This document shows, in pieces, positions 1-7,846 of a DNA stretch of 11,676 nt. The DNA lies in assembly GCA_031279875.1 (NCBI GenBank), contig JAITHS010000084.1, forward strand, positions 1 through 11,676, written 5' to 3'. How positions within the stretch are numbered: position 1 is the stretch's first letter; the number at the start of each line of letters is the position of its first letter. Under the pieces are notes generated by a model. It had not been told where the DNA came from and made no database searches. It worked only from the letters and a program-made list of their open reading frames with translations. The DNA comes from Tannerella sp. (lineage in GTDB: Bacteria > Bacteroidota > Bacteroidia > Bacteroidales > Tannerellaceae). Made by a program: the position numbers and the translations under genes.

Positions 1-228
1 TTGTCGGAAGCCACCCGCAAGCGTTTTCGTCCGATAGTGATGACCACCCTGTCGATGGTAGTCGGAATGCTGCCCATCGCCCTTGCGCAGGGAGCGGGCG
101 CGGAATGGAAAAACGGCATAGCGTGGGTTATTATCGGCGGGCTAATCAGTTCGATGTTCCTGACACTGATAGTTGTGCCGATAGTGTATTATGTGACGGA
201 GAAAGTGCGGGAAAAGCTGACAAAATGA
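1..228 (+). CDS. RND-family efflux transporter, C-terminal end (partial)
   Basis: The open frame enters from the left edge and ends at TGA 226-228. The first codon in view (TTG) is only the window edge, not a start. The 75 residues contain RFRPIVMTTL followed by a hydrophobic segment, GMLPIALAQGAGAE, and a last long hydrophobic segment (about residues 40-65) ending VVPIVYY with a short charged tail. This matches the last two transmembrane helices of inner-membrane RND pumps of the AcrB/HAE1 type, which drive export of drugs or other small molecules using the proton gradient together with a periplasmic adaptor and an outer-membrane channel. Substrate and partners cannot be judged from this fragment; the adaptor gene would be expected to the left, outside the window. 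The gene converges with the lipoprotein gene ending at 277, with 48 bases between, where no clear terminator hairpin is visible. Confidence 0.88.
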   Translation: MSEATRKRFRPIVMTTLSMVVGMLPIALAQGAGAEWKNGIAWVIIGGLISSMFLTLIVVPIVYYVTEKVREKLTK

Positions 229-276
229 AGTGAACTGGCGGCATTGTTAACTACGGACTCTTATGGAACTTAACAT

Positions 277-1503
277 CTATTGAAGTATGGGTTCCAATTT
301 AAATCGAAATACTTTTGTTTCTCCGTTTCTTTCGATTGTCAATTCAATGTCGTTCCGGTTTTCGATGTATTTTCTCAGGGAACGGAAAGGTAGTTCGGGA
401 ACTTTATTGCCGTCAACGGCTATGATTTTATCGTTGATTTGCAATCCGGACTTCTCGGCGTTCGAATCCTTGTAAATCCCGGATACTATCCACGAGCCAT
501 ACGTTTTGCTTCTGCCAACGTATCCGAATCCCGAACGCGGAAATACAAACGGAGTTCCGTAATTTTCGTTTGCTTTCAGATATAAGTCGTCGTTGATGAG
601 GTCAATGATGATGTCAAAACGTTCCAAAATCTTGTTTCCCAGCAAGCCTGCGTATTTGTCGGACGACATGGCGCCCGTCCGGTTGATACTGTAACCCATC
701 GTAACATCGTCGAACTGAAAGCCACCAATTTTAATTCGTTTGGCTCTGAAACTGAAACTTTTCGATTCTCCTCCAACACCGCCTTGAACTGTGAAGTATT
801 CGGTTTTTCGAGTGAGAATGTTGTTCAAACGATATTTTTTTGCCATGACGCTTGTGAGGGAGACGCCGATACCGGCTCCGGTGTCAAGCAGAAAGTTGCC
901 GTCGATGGTCAAGGAATCATTAATTTCCACCGAAAGGGGAACATACAGGCGGTTGTCATCCCTTGTCAAAGGTATGCGCTGATAATCGGCGAGATTAACG
1001 GAATCTATACTCTCGTGCAGTTTCATGTATTCGCGTGTGTAGTTTATTTCCATTACATGTGAGCGAAAACATTCCTTTCCTACTATTCCGTCCGAAATAT
1101 CTCCACAAATGGATTTCAACTGAAAAATCGGGACGATATTTGTTTTGTAAACGTGGTTTTGAATGATAAACTCAAGGGTGTCGAAAATAAGACGGACTTC
1201 TTGTCGGCGAATACCCGTGCCGGGCAGACTGCCTTTGGCAAAACTATTGTTGTCAAACGAGTTGTCGGCATACCACGTGCTGTCGAGATAGAGGTTGTGC
1301 GCTCCGGTATCGAATATGAAGTTGCCTTTCACGCCCTCAACCATTCCTTCCAAATAAATCAATCCGTCGTACATGATTGGAATTGCGCCTTCGGGCAAAG
1401 TCGGCACGTCGTCCGCAACAACAGGTTTTTGTTTGGGTTTCGTATCGCAGCCAATCGTTAATGCCGCAACTGATAAAATTAAAACAAATATTTTCCTTTT
1501 CAT
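277..1503 (-). CDS. Lipoprotein with retropepsin-like aspartyl protease repeats and a PDZ domain
   Basis: The 408-residue protein starts MKRKIFVLIL and has a lipobox (LTIGC, Cys19), so it should be a lipidated envelope protein. Two retropepsin-like halves follow. The first has FDTGA with Asp65 and a later DGIVGKECF. The second has LDTGA with Asp207 and later GLLGNKILERFDIIID. Residues about 335-402 form a PDZ domain (SGIYKDSNAEKSGLQINDKI, then IAVDGN). This architecture is known in Bacteroidetes as the putative aspartyl protease plus PDZ family; substrates are generally unknown. Both DTGA motifs are intact, so one chain could form a pseudo-dimeric active site; that is inference. The ATG at 1503 is supported by the signal sequence directly after it and a promoter 26 bases upstream. 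It lies downstream of gcvPA on the same strand, but its own promoter and the palindrome between them suggest separate transcription. Confidence 0.88.
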   Translation of the reverse strand: MKRKIFVLILSVAALTIGCDTKPKQKPVVADDVPTLPEGAIPIMYDGLIYLEGMVEGVKGNFIFDTGAHNLYLDSTWYADNSFDNNSFAKGSLPGTGIRRQEVRLIFDTLEFIIQNHVYKTNIVPIFQLKSICGDISDGIVGKECFRSHVMEINYTREYMKLHESIDSVNLADYQRIPLTRDDNRLYVPLSVEINDSLTIDGNFLLDTGAGIGVSLTSVMAKKYRLNNILTRKTEYFTVQGGVGGESKSFSFRAKRIKIGGFQFDDVTMGYSINRTGAMSSDKYAGLLGNKILERFDIIIDLINDDLYLKANENYGTPFVFPRSGFGYVGRSKTYGSWIVSGIYKDSNAEKSGLQINDKIIAVDGNKVPELPFRSLRKYIENRNDIELTIERNGETKVFRFKLEPILQ

Positions 1504-1528
1504 CTTCCGTATCCTTTAAAAATCACCG

Positions 1529-1559
1529 CAAAAATAATTATTTTTAAGCAAAAAACAAA
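1529..1559 (-). promoter_or_regulatory. Bacteroidetes-type promoter for the lipoprotein gene
   Basis: Reading the minus strand, TTTG (1559-1556) is followed after exactly 19 bases by TATTTTTG (1536-1529). This fits the Bacteroidetes primary sigma pattern of a -33 TTTG and a -7 TAnnTTTG box. The ATG of the lipoprotein lies at 1503, giving a short leader of roughly 20 bases. The region is AT-rich, so chance matches are likelier here, but box content, spacing and position all agree. Confidence 0.6.
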
Positions 1560-1578
1560 ATGGTAATGACGGTACCCA

Positions 1579-1615
1579 AAACCCTTGCAGGGTTTAAAAA
1601 CCGCTGCAAGGGTTT
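1579..1615. repeat. Compound palindromic repeat, copy A (on the gcvPA stop)
   Basis: AAACCCTTGCAG (1579-1590) and CTGCAAGGGTTT (1604-1615) are perfect 12-base inverted arms. The sequence between them holds a second inverted pair, GGTTT and AAACC. Two relatives lie at 9405-9442 and 9449-9485 in the island upstream of murC, and the left flank is also shared (ATGAC, then GGTACCC a few bases on). The gcvPA stop TAA (1616-1614) uses the last bases of the right arm. It has no long T-run, so it may be a dispersed REP-like element, a bidirectional terminator, or both. Confidence 0.75.
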
Positions 1616-2924
1616 ACCGTCCACTAATCACTAACGCAGTGCGGTCGATTTCGGCTTTGGTGTTCATCTCCGTGATGCACCACAGTATGCCGTTATTTTC
1701 GACAGGGTAGCCGCCGAGTATGCTTTCGTGTTCAAGTTTTGTCAGTATCTCGTTGGCTTCGACAGGACATTCGGTTACGAACTCGTTGAAGAAATCGCTT
1801 TTGTATCTGATATTGAAGCCTTTCACGGCGCCAAACTTTTCCGCAGCATAATGTGCTTTTGAGAGGCATTGAGAGGCGACATCGCGTATTCCGGCCGGCC
1901 CCATCGCTGCCATGTAAACGGCGGCAGTCATGGCACATAACGCCTGATTGGAGCAGATGTTTGATGAGGCTTTCTCGCGGCGGATATGCTGTTCGCGAGC
2001 CTGCAAGGTAAGTACGAAAGCACGTTTACCGTCCACATCGGTAGTCTCACCGACGATACGTCCGGGCAATTTGCGTTGCATAGCCGCAGTAGAAGTCATA
2101 AATCCGAGATACGGGCCGCCGAACGACAGTGGCATTCCGAGCGGTTGCCCGTCGCCGACAGCGATGTCAGCCCCACATTCGGCCGGTGTTTTGATTATGC
2201 CGAGCGATATTGGGTTGACGCCCATCACGAATTTGCCGCCCGCTTGATGTATTATTTCGCCCAATGCGGTAGCGTCTTCGATTATTCCGTAATAGTTAGG
2301 CGATTGAATATATAAACCGGCGACGGTATCGTCTAATGCCTTACGAAGTGATGCTATATCGGTTTGACCGTTATTGTCGGCGGGGATGATTTCGATTGTC
2401 GCGCCCGAAGCATAGCAATAAGTTTGCATTGTTCTTATAGTCATCATATTAGCAGTAGCGGAAACGAGCATTTTAGTTTTTTTACGCTCTACGCACATTG
2501 CCACTGCTTCGGCCGCTGCCGTTGCGCCGTCATAGACCGATGCGTTGGAGGCGTCCATGCCGGTAAGGTTGCAAATCATTGTCTGAAACTCAAATATCGA
2601 CTGCAACACACCTTGCGAAATCTCCGCCTGATAAGGCGTATAGGCTGTCAGGAACTCTTCTTTAGAGGTGATACTGCGCACTATCGAAGGGATATAATGA
2701 TTGTACGCACCTGCTCCGCGAAAGATAGTCTTGAAGCGTATGTTTTTGTCTGCCAGCGAGTTGATATAACGGCTTACTTCAAGTTCCGACATTCCTTTGT
2801 ATGGCAATGCAGAGCGTTTGAGTTCGTCGGGTATCTGCGCGAAGAGTTCGTCAACGGTTTCTAACCCTATCGCTTGAAGCATCTCCGCACGTTCGGAAAT
2901 GCTGTTTGGAATATAACTGCCCAT
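1614..2924 (-). CDS. gcvPA: Glycine dehydrogenase (decarboxylating), subunit 1 (split-type P-protein alpha)
   Basis: Subunit of the PLP-dependent P-protein, which decarboxylates glycine and passes the aminomethyl group to the lipoyl arm of GcvH. The 436 residues match the full length of split-type GcvPA. Visible family segments are SIFEFQTMICNLTGMD (about 110-125), YDGATAAAEA (131-140), GDGQPLGMPLSFGGP (257-271) and SNICSNQALCAMTAA (321-335). In split enzymes the PLP lysine is on the partner GcvPB, and no gcvPB is present in the window. I chose ATG 2924, the start of MGSYIPNSIS, over an in-frame TTG at 2945: it has AGGAGG seven bases upstream and overlaps the gcvH stop by one base (TGATG), a common coupling arrangement. 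The stop codon lies in palindrome copy A. The C-terminus (TEMNTKAEIDR, then a short tail) looks complete, so this is not an obvious truncation of a fused GcvP. Confidence 0.95.
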   Translation of the reverse strand: MGSYIPNSISERAEMLQAIGLETVDELFAQIPDELKRSALPYKGMSELEVSRYINSLADKNIRFKTIFRGAGAYNHYIPSIVRSITSKEEFLTAYTPYQAEISQGVLQSIFEFQTMICNLTGMDASNASVYDGATAAAEAVAMCVERKKTKMLVSATANMMTIRTMQTYCYASGATIEIIPADNNGQTDIASLRKALDDTVAGLYIQSPNYYGIIEDATALGEIIHQAGGKFVMGVNPISLGIIKTPAECGADIAVGDGQPLGMPLSFGGPYLGFMTSTAAMQRKLPGRIVGETTDVDGKRAFVLTLQAREQHIRREKASSNICSNQALCAMTAAVYMAAMGPAGIRDVASQCLSKAHYAAEKFGAVKGFNIRYKSDFFNEFVTECPVEANEILTKLEHESILGGYPVENNGILWCITEMNTKAEIDRTALVISGR

Positions 2925-3295
2925 CAATGTCCCTCCTTTGCGCAAAATGCCTCATAATCAGCCGCTGACAGCAGTTCGCCTTTTGCCGTAACGTCGCTCA
3001 CTTCGATAAACCAGCTGCCGTAAGGGTCTTCGTTGATTTTGGCTGCATTGTCTATAAGTTCTTCATTTACAGCCGACACGGTGCCTGTAACGGGCGACAT
3101 AACGTCGCTAACGGCTTTGACCGATTCTACGTCGCCGAAAGCCTCGCCTGCGGTAACGGTATCGTTTACCTGCGGCAGATTAACGAACACAAGGTCGCCA
3201 AGTTCATGTTGCGCATAGTCGCTGATGCCGATACGCGCTGTCGTGTCACTCAAAAATTCTACCCATTCGTGGGTTTTTAAAAATTGTCTTTCCAT
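2924..3295 (-). CDS. gcvH: Glycine cleavage system H protein
   Basis: Small lipoyl carrier that shuttles the aminomethyl group from the P-protein to the T-protein, after which its dihydrolipoyl form is reoxidised by dihydrolipoamide dehydrogenase. The 123 residues are the usual length. Family landmarks are THEWVEF near the N-terminus, GISDYAQHELGDLVFVNLP (about 23-41) and the lipoylation motif GDVESVKAVSD with Lys60 as the modified residue. NEDPYGSWF follows near 87-95. It lies 12 bases after gcvT and overlaps the gcvPA start by one base. No anomalies are seen. Confidence 0.97.
   Translation of the reverse strand: MERQFLKTHEWVEFLSDTTARIGISDYAQHELGDLVFVNLPQVNDTVTAGEAFGDVESVKAVSDVMSPVTGTVSAVNEELIDNAAKINEDPYGSWFIEVSDVTAKGELLSAADYEAFCAKEGH
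2932..2937 (-). promoter_or_regulatory. Shine-Dalgarno AGGAGG deciding the gcvPA start
   Basis: The minus strand carries AGGAGG seven bases before ATG 2924, inside the last codons of gcvH. Strong Shine-Dalgarno sequences are uncommon in Bacteroidetes, and the other starts in this window lack one. It favours ATG 2924 over TTG 2945 and suggests translational coupling with gcvH. Confidence 0.6.
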
Positions 3296-3307
3296 TGTTA
3301 TTTATTA

Positions 3308-4378
3308 TTATGATTTCTTATAAAACGGTAATGCTACTACTTCGGCTTCGATGCGGCGCCCGCGCACGTCGATTGTTACGTGCGAACCGACCGCGTCTGT
3401 GGCTACTAACGCCATTGCTATTGGATATTTGAGATAAGGGGCGTGAGTGCCGGAGGTAGTGTGTCCTATGAGGCGCTCGCCAAGATATACGTCCTGATGT
3501 TCGCGTGCTATGCCGTGTCCGGTAATCTTCAATCCGATGCGGTGTCGGCGCGGGGCGCCCATGTTGAGCAATGCCTGCTTGCCGATGAAATCGGTTTTGT
3601 TCATCTTGACGCCAAAGTCGAGACCTGTTTCCAACGGCGAAACGGTTTCATCCATTTCGTGTCCGTAGAGCGGCATGGCGGCTTCGAGGCGCAGAGTGTC
3701 GCGGGCGCCTAAACCGCAGGGAATAAGACCGAACTCCTTTCCTGCTTCCAACAAAATGTTCCACATCGTCGGCGCCTGTGATGTCGGCAAGTATATTTCG
3801 TAGCCGCCCGAACCGGTGTAGCCGGTCTGGGATACGAGGCAATCGAAAGGTTCGGATATACGGGTAAAGGTATAGTATTTTGACGGTAGTTGCGGTGTGA
3901 ATATCTTCGTCAGTATTTCGTGTGCTGCAGGCCCTTGCAAGGCGATTTGAGCCACTGTATCGGATATATCTTCTATTGATACGGCGCCGATAAGGTTTGA
4001 TTTCATCCATTCGTAGTCGGAATGTCGGTTTGAAGCGTTAACAACTACCATATATTCGTTGTGCGAAAAGCGGTACACAAGCACATCGTCGAGGCATCCG
4101 CCCTGCGGATTACACATTACGCTGTAACGGATATGTCCGTCGTCGAGCGTCGAAAAGTCGTTGGTAAGCAAATAGTTAAGGCATTGCAAGGCGTCGTCGC
4201 CACGAAACATTATTTCTCCCATGTGTGATACGTCAAACAGTCCGGCGGCATTACGCACGGCGTTATGTTCGGCAATAATTCCGGTTTGATACTGTACCGG
4301 CAACAGATACCCTGCAAAAGGGACGATTTTACCGCCACAGGCTACGTGGCAGTCATAAAGAGGCGTTTTTAATTCCAT
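3308..4378 (-). CDS. gcvT: Glycine cleavage system T protein (aminomethyltransferase)
   Basis: Releases ammonia from the aminomethyl group on lipoyl-GcvH and transfers the one-carbon unit to tetrahydrofolate, giving 5,10-methylene-THF. The 356 residues match the family. Visible motifs are LYDCHVACGGKIVPFAGY (about 7-24), GLFDVSHMGE (46-55), NPQGGCLDDVLVYR (90-103, including the conserved aspartate pair 97-98 of the folate/active site), TGYTGSGGYEIY, and the C-terminal barrel with GHTTSGTHAP. ATG 4378 begins MELKTPLYD, the normal family start. It follows ftsZ by only 18 bases with no promoter or terminator visible, so it is probably read through from the division genes. It leads the gcvT-gcvH-gcvPA group. 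Confidence 0.97.
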   Translation of the reverse strand: MELKTPLYDCHVACGGKIVPFAGYLLPVQYQTGIIAEHNAVRNAAGLFDVSHMGEIMFRGDDALQCLNYLLTNDFSTLDDGHIRYSVMCNPQGGCLDDVLVYRFSHNEYMVVVNASNRHSDYEWMKSNLIGAVSIEDISDTVAQIALQGPAAHEILTKIFTPQLPSKYYTFTRISEPFDCLVSQTGYTGSGGYEIYLPTSQAPTMWNILLEAGKEFGLIPCGLGARDTLRLEAAMPLYGHEMDETVSPLETGLDFGVKMNKTDFIGKQALLNMGAPRRHRIGLKITGHGIAREHQDVYLGERLIGHTTSGTHAPYLKYPIAMALVATDAVGSHVTIDVRGRRIEAEVVALPFYKKS

Positions 4379-4396
4379 TTTTATAGTTATTAATAT

Positions 4397-5722
4397 TCAA
4401 TACGATATAGCGTCGGGGTCATCATCTTCGGTAGCGGCGGATGTGGGTTCGATTTTTTTGACGGAAACGTACACGGGCGCAGACACATAGACAGGTTTGC
4501 GCAACTTTTCGATTTCTTTTTTCGACCGCTTGAAAGGCGGTGTTAGCGCCATGTATTCGAGCAGAGCGATATTGTTTAAATCGTTATCGTTTAAAACGAT
4601 AATCAAATCCGACGGATTGTTTGAAATAAGTTGCGCTATACCTTTTTGCCCGTAAACTTTTCCGATTGTTTCTATTTCTTCTTCTGTAACGACATCGTCG
4701 GGATGTTGTTGTTTTTCAGCTTCGGCGAGCAGTTGCTGTTTCAAATCCGGCACGGCGTCGATGCCGAAGCCTGTTGCTATGATAGTAAATTTGAGTTCTT
4801 TGCCTTCTTCAAGAGAGTTATCGATGCCGAAGCCCCAGTTCATAATTATTCTGCGGTCATAATCAGCCATAAACTTCTCTACATTTTGTGTTATTTCGTT
4901 TATTTTCACATGAGCATCTTCTCTGAAAGTAAGGTATAGCAGTATCCTTGCGGCATTATGAATATCGTTTTTATTGAGTAGCGGCGAGCTGAGCGCGTCT
5001 TTGATAGCGTCTTCTACGCGATTGTCTCCCGAACCGAAACCATAACTGACAAGTGCCACTCCGCTGTTTTTCATTGTTGCTTTAACATCTTCAAAATCAC
5101 GGTTTTGAATACCTTCTATATTGATAATATCGGCAATACTTTTAACGGCATTGGCAAGCACTATGTTTGTTTGCAGAAAGGCTTCCTGCGCTTCTACTTC
5201 CATGTTGCTGATTGTTTCGTTACTTACAATGATGAGTGCGTCAACTATCAGGCTCATCTCTTTTACCGATCTCAAAGCGGCGACGATTCTTTTTTCGCCT
5301 TCAAAATAAAACGGCAGAGTGATAACGGCTACTGTCAGTTTATCTTTTTCTTTTGCCATACGAGCGAGCAAGGGAGCGGCGCCGGTACCTGTTCCTCCTC
5401 CTACGGCACAGGATATGAAGACCATTTCGGAGCCGTCGTTAAGGATTTTTTCTATTTCCTTAACTCCTGTTTGAAACAGTTCTCTGGCTTTGTCGGGATT
5501 GCCGCCGGCTCCTGTTCCTTTGCCGAGCAGGATTTTTACCGGCACATTTATTCTTTTAAACGGTTGATTGTCGGTATTGATAGCGGCAAAACTGACGTCG
5601 CCGATGCCTTTGTTATACATGTAATTGACTGCGTTTACGCCGCCGCCACCAATGCCTATCACCTTAATTAATGATGATGATTGCTGTGGTATGTTTACGT
5701 TCAATCCTATTGCTGTGTCCAT
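4397..5722 (-). CDS. ftsZ: Cell division protein FtsZ
   Basis: Tubulin-like GTPase that forms the cytoplasmic Z-ring. The protein has 441 residues. Landmarks are KVIGIGGGGVNAVNYM (20-35), NTD (49-51), the tubulin signature GGGTGTGAAP (108-117), PFYFEGEKR (137-145), and the T7 synergy loop NRDFEDVK (207-214), which keeps Asn207, Asp209 and Asp212 in the positions used by E. coli FtsZ. KFTIIATGF closes the globular domain near residue 319. The stretch after it is a variable, charged linker. LTPPFKR at 393-399 resembles the DIPAFLR core of the FtsA/ZipA-binding tail, but about 42 further residues follow, ending DDDPDAISY. Several core segments differ from textbook FtsZ (VSNETIS where many have NDKLL or NNE-like sequences), consistent with a divergent lineage. 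ftsA ends three bases upstream. Confidence 0.97.
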   Translation of the reverse strand: MDTAIGLNVNIPQQSSSLIKVIGIGGGGVNAVNYMYNKGIGDVSFAAINTDNQPFKRINVPVKILLGKGTGAGGNPDKARELFQTGVKEIEKILNDGSEMVFISCAVGGGTGTGAAPLLARMAKEKDKLTVAVITLPFYFEGEKRIVAALRSVKEMSLIVDALIIVSNETISNMEVEAQEAFLQTNIVLANAVKSIADIINIEGIQNRDFEDVKATMKNSGVALVSYGFGSGDNRVEDAIKDALSSPLLNKNDIHNAARILLYLTFREDAHVKINEITQNVEKFMADYDRRIIMNWGFGIDNSLEEGKELKFTIIATGFGIDAVPDLKQQLLAEAEKQQHPDDVVTEEEIETIGKVYGQKGIAQLISNNPSDLIIVLNDNDLNNIALLEYMALTPPFKRSKKEIEKLRKPVYVSAPVYVSVKKIEPTSAATEDDDPDAISY

Positions 5723-5725
5723 ATT

Positions 5726-7108
5726 TTAATATTTTTGTTCGTTATCGCCTTCTTTTTCTTCGTCTAATACATCTGCAAAAAGGTCTTTCATACCCCACCA
5801 GGGTTTCTTTTTCTCTTTCTTTGATTTTTTTTCCGTCCACTTTGGTTGTTTTGGGGTGTCTTTTTTATCGAAATGGGGACTTATTACTACCTCGCTGCTT
5901 GTTTGCGGTTCGATTGCTACAACGGGCTTTTCTTCTACTACAACAGGCGCTACGACGCAGTTTTCAGTACCTTTGAGCATGATACTTATTGCGGGCATAT
6001 AAACGAGGTTGCCGAGCCGAGTATCATCGCCTGTATTGAAATAATTGCTGCGTATAGCCGACAAGCGGGTTTTAGCTCCGCATATTTCTTTGACTAACTG
6101 CGCAATATTTTCGAGTTCCGCGCCGCCGCCGGTGATGATTATTCCCGACGACAATGCTTTTGGGTCTATCATAGCGGCTATTCCGGCGCGTACGTTATGA
6201 ATAATTTCGCGCGCGCGACCTTCTATTATTGCGTTGAGGTCGTTGGGTGATATTTCCGGTGTGGCGCCTTCCATTTCAACTGTTATGGGCTGTGCGTTTT
6301 CGATGTCGGGATTAAGCACGGAGCCGTTTTGGGTTTTCAGTTTCTCGGATACGGTATCTGTCAATTGCTCTACGGCACTAATATCGTTTGTTATATCATT
6401 GCCGCCGAAAGGAATTACCGATATTCCGAGCAATACGTTTTCTTTATAAACGGTAACAGTAGTAACTCCTGCTCCGAAAGAGACGAGTGCGCATCCGAGT
6501 TTTTTTTCGTCGTCGCTCATCATTGCATCGGCAAGCGTTAGAGGAGTGATTAATACGCCTGCTACTTCTTTTGAAGCACGGTCTTTAAACGTTTTTCCGA
6601 TATTGGGCAGGATGCGTTCGTCGCCGATAACGAGTTTGTAACGGGCTTCAAGTTTAAGGCACGACACGTCTATCGGGTTTGAGACTTTATTTCCGTCGGC
6701 ATAATAGACTGTCTTGATGGCGTCGATAAGTTGAAAGTTCTTTTTTTGAATTTTGTAGAGGCGGCATAGCTCTTCGAGGTCGTCGATATCCTGCTGCGTT
6801 ACGGTTGCGTCGGCGGCTATTTCTTTCGATACGGTATAATCGACTGTTTGGAGTGATTGCCCGCCTGCGCCGACGTAATAACTGTTGATCGTAAAACCGT
6901 CGCCAAGATGGGCTTCCAATTTGTCCGTTATCTTAACGATGCTGTCGGCTGTTACTCCGAGATTGGTGATATTGCCGCGAACGATACATCCGGGCGTGGG
7001 CATAGTTTCTGCCGCCGAGATTAAAAAAGTACCGTCGCTGTTCTTTTTTCCTACTACTCCCGTGATGTGGGATGTTCCTAAATCAATTGCTGCAATGTAT
7101 TGTGTCAT
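5726..7108 (-). CDS. ftsA: Cell division protein FtsA
   Basis: Actin-like ATPase that tethers FtsZ to the membrane and recruits later divisome proteins. The 460 residues show the phosphate-1 loop AAIDLGTSHITG (6-17), the FtsA-specific 1C region (about 85-180), a phosphate-2 loop VSFGAGVTTVTVY (209-221) and the adenosine motif GIIITGGGAELENI (322-335). The C-terminus is a lysine-rich linker (about 414-435), then an amphipathic segment PWWGMKDLFADVL (436-448), the likely membrane-targeting helix, and an acidic tail. Residue 210 in the phosphate-2 loop is serine where actin-fold ATPases usually have aspartate. The gene sits between ftsQ (six-base gap) and ftsZ (three-base gap), the standard division order. 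Confidence 0.96.
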   Translation of the reverse strand: MTQYIAAIDLGTSHITGVVGKKNSDGTFLISAAETMPTPGCIVRGNITNLGVTADSIVKITDKLEAHLGDGFTINSYYVGAGGQSLQTVDYTVSKEIAADATVTQQDIDDLEELCRLYKIQKKNFQLIDAIKTVYYADGNKVSNPIDVSCLKLEARYKLVIGDERILPNIGKTFKDRASKEVAGVLITPLTLADAMMSDDEKKLGCALVSFGAGVTTVTVYKENVLLGISVIPFGGNDITNDISAVEQLTDTVSEKLKTQNGSVLNPDIENAQPITVEMEGATPEISPNDLNAIIEGRAREIIHNVRAGIAAMIDPKALSSGIIITGGGAELENIAQLVKEICGAKTRLSAIRSNYFNTGDDTRLGNLVYMPAISIMLKGTENCVVAPVVVEEKPVVAIEPQTSSEVVISPHFDKKDTPKQPKWTEKKSKKEKKKPWWGMKDLFADVLDEEKEGDNEQKY

Positions 7109-7114
7109 AACTGT

Positions 7115-7846
7115 TTATTTTTTGGTGCATACTATCTGGTTGTTATATTTCAAGTTTATGGCGCTGTATTTGTCCCATCCCATCTTGGGTATGACCTGCT
7201 CGTAGAAGGTCTGTAACCGCGACAGTTTATCGGCATAATCATCAAGGCTTCCGAGCAGGATGCGATGACTGCCTGTGCGGGGGATTATTTCGACGTCGGT
7301 TTCTGACTTAACGTATATCTGTTCGATAAGGCTGTTGAAGAAGTTTTCTTTTTGCAGATACAGAGCAAATTCATATAACTTGCTTACTGCATACGCTTTA
7401 TTGATATTTCCGCTTGCAACAGGTACGTATATCGCCTTGCCGGGTATTGTAGGCATTATCTTGCCTGACATATCTACATAGTAACTGCCTGACTCCGTAA
7501 AAATGCGCAAGATAGGCATTTTTTGCGAGATATTGATAATAATTTTGCCGGAAACAGTATGAAATACTTCTGCGCTGTTTACTATTTCGTTGTTTTTCAG
7601 TATTTTTTCTATCTCGTCGGTGTTTATATCTTTTATCTTTTTGTTGAGCGGATATTTGTTGGCTTTTTTGAGGATAGCAATTACTTCGGCTTGTGTAAGA
7701 AAATGCTTGTCAAGGCTGTCGGTAACAACTATTTTGACTTCTTTGCATACCGTCGCCCGCTCTTCTTTCGGATTGAAATAAACATAAGAGGCGATCAGAT
7801 AACCTGATATTAATAATATGACTGTAATAATAATGTATTTCTTCAT
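7115..7846 (-). CDS. ftsQ: Cell division protein FtsQ (DivIB family)
   Basis: Bitopic inner-membrane protein that links early and late divisome parts through its periplasmic domain. The 243 residues have a short cytoplasmic N-terminus, one transmembrane helix (about 4-24), a POTRA-like region (about 36-110) with INISQKMPILRIF at its end, then YYVDMSGKIMP (122-132) and a C-terminal beta region around HRILLGSLDDYADKLSRL (194-211) and INLKYNNQIV (230-239). This is the Bacteroidetes style of FtsQ and is poorly conserved, so the call rests on architecture and position between murC and ftsA. The ATG overlaps the murC stop as ATGA (7846-7843), indicating translational coupling. Confidence 0.92.
   Translation of the reverse strand: MKKYIIITVILLISGYLIASYVYFNPKEERATVCKEVKIVVTDSLDKHFLTQAEVIAILKKANKYPLNKKIKDINTDEIEKILKNNEIVNSAEVFHTVSGKIIINISQKMPILRIFTESGSYYVDMSGKIMPTIPGKAIYVPVASGNINKAYAVSKLYEFALYLQKENFFNSLIEQIYVKSETDVEIIPRTGSHRILLGSLDDYADKLSRLQTFYEQVIPKMGWDKYSAINLKYNNQIVCTKK

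Noticed and set aside
2364..2864. 166-codon plus-strand frame antisense to gcvPA
   Set aside because: It overlaps well-supported GcvPA coding sequence and has no independent start signal or motif.
2925..2945. TTG start at 2945 for gcvPA
   Set aside because: The ATG at 2924 gives the normal N-terminus, has AGGAGG seven bases upstream and couples to the gcvH stop. The seven extra residues would encode the Shine-Dalgarno itself.
5105..5671. 188-codon plus-strand frame antisense to ftsZ
   Set aside because: It mirrors the conserved FtsZ GTPase region. The antisense protein has no family features.
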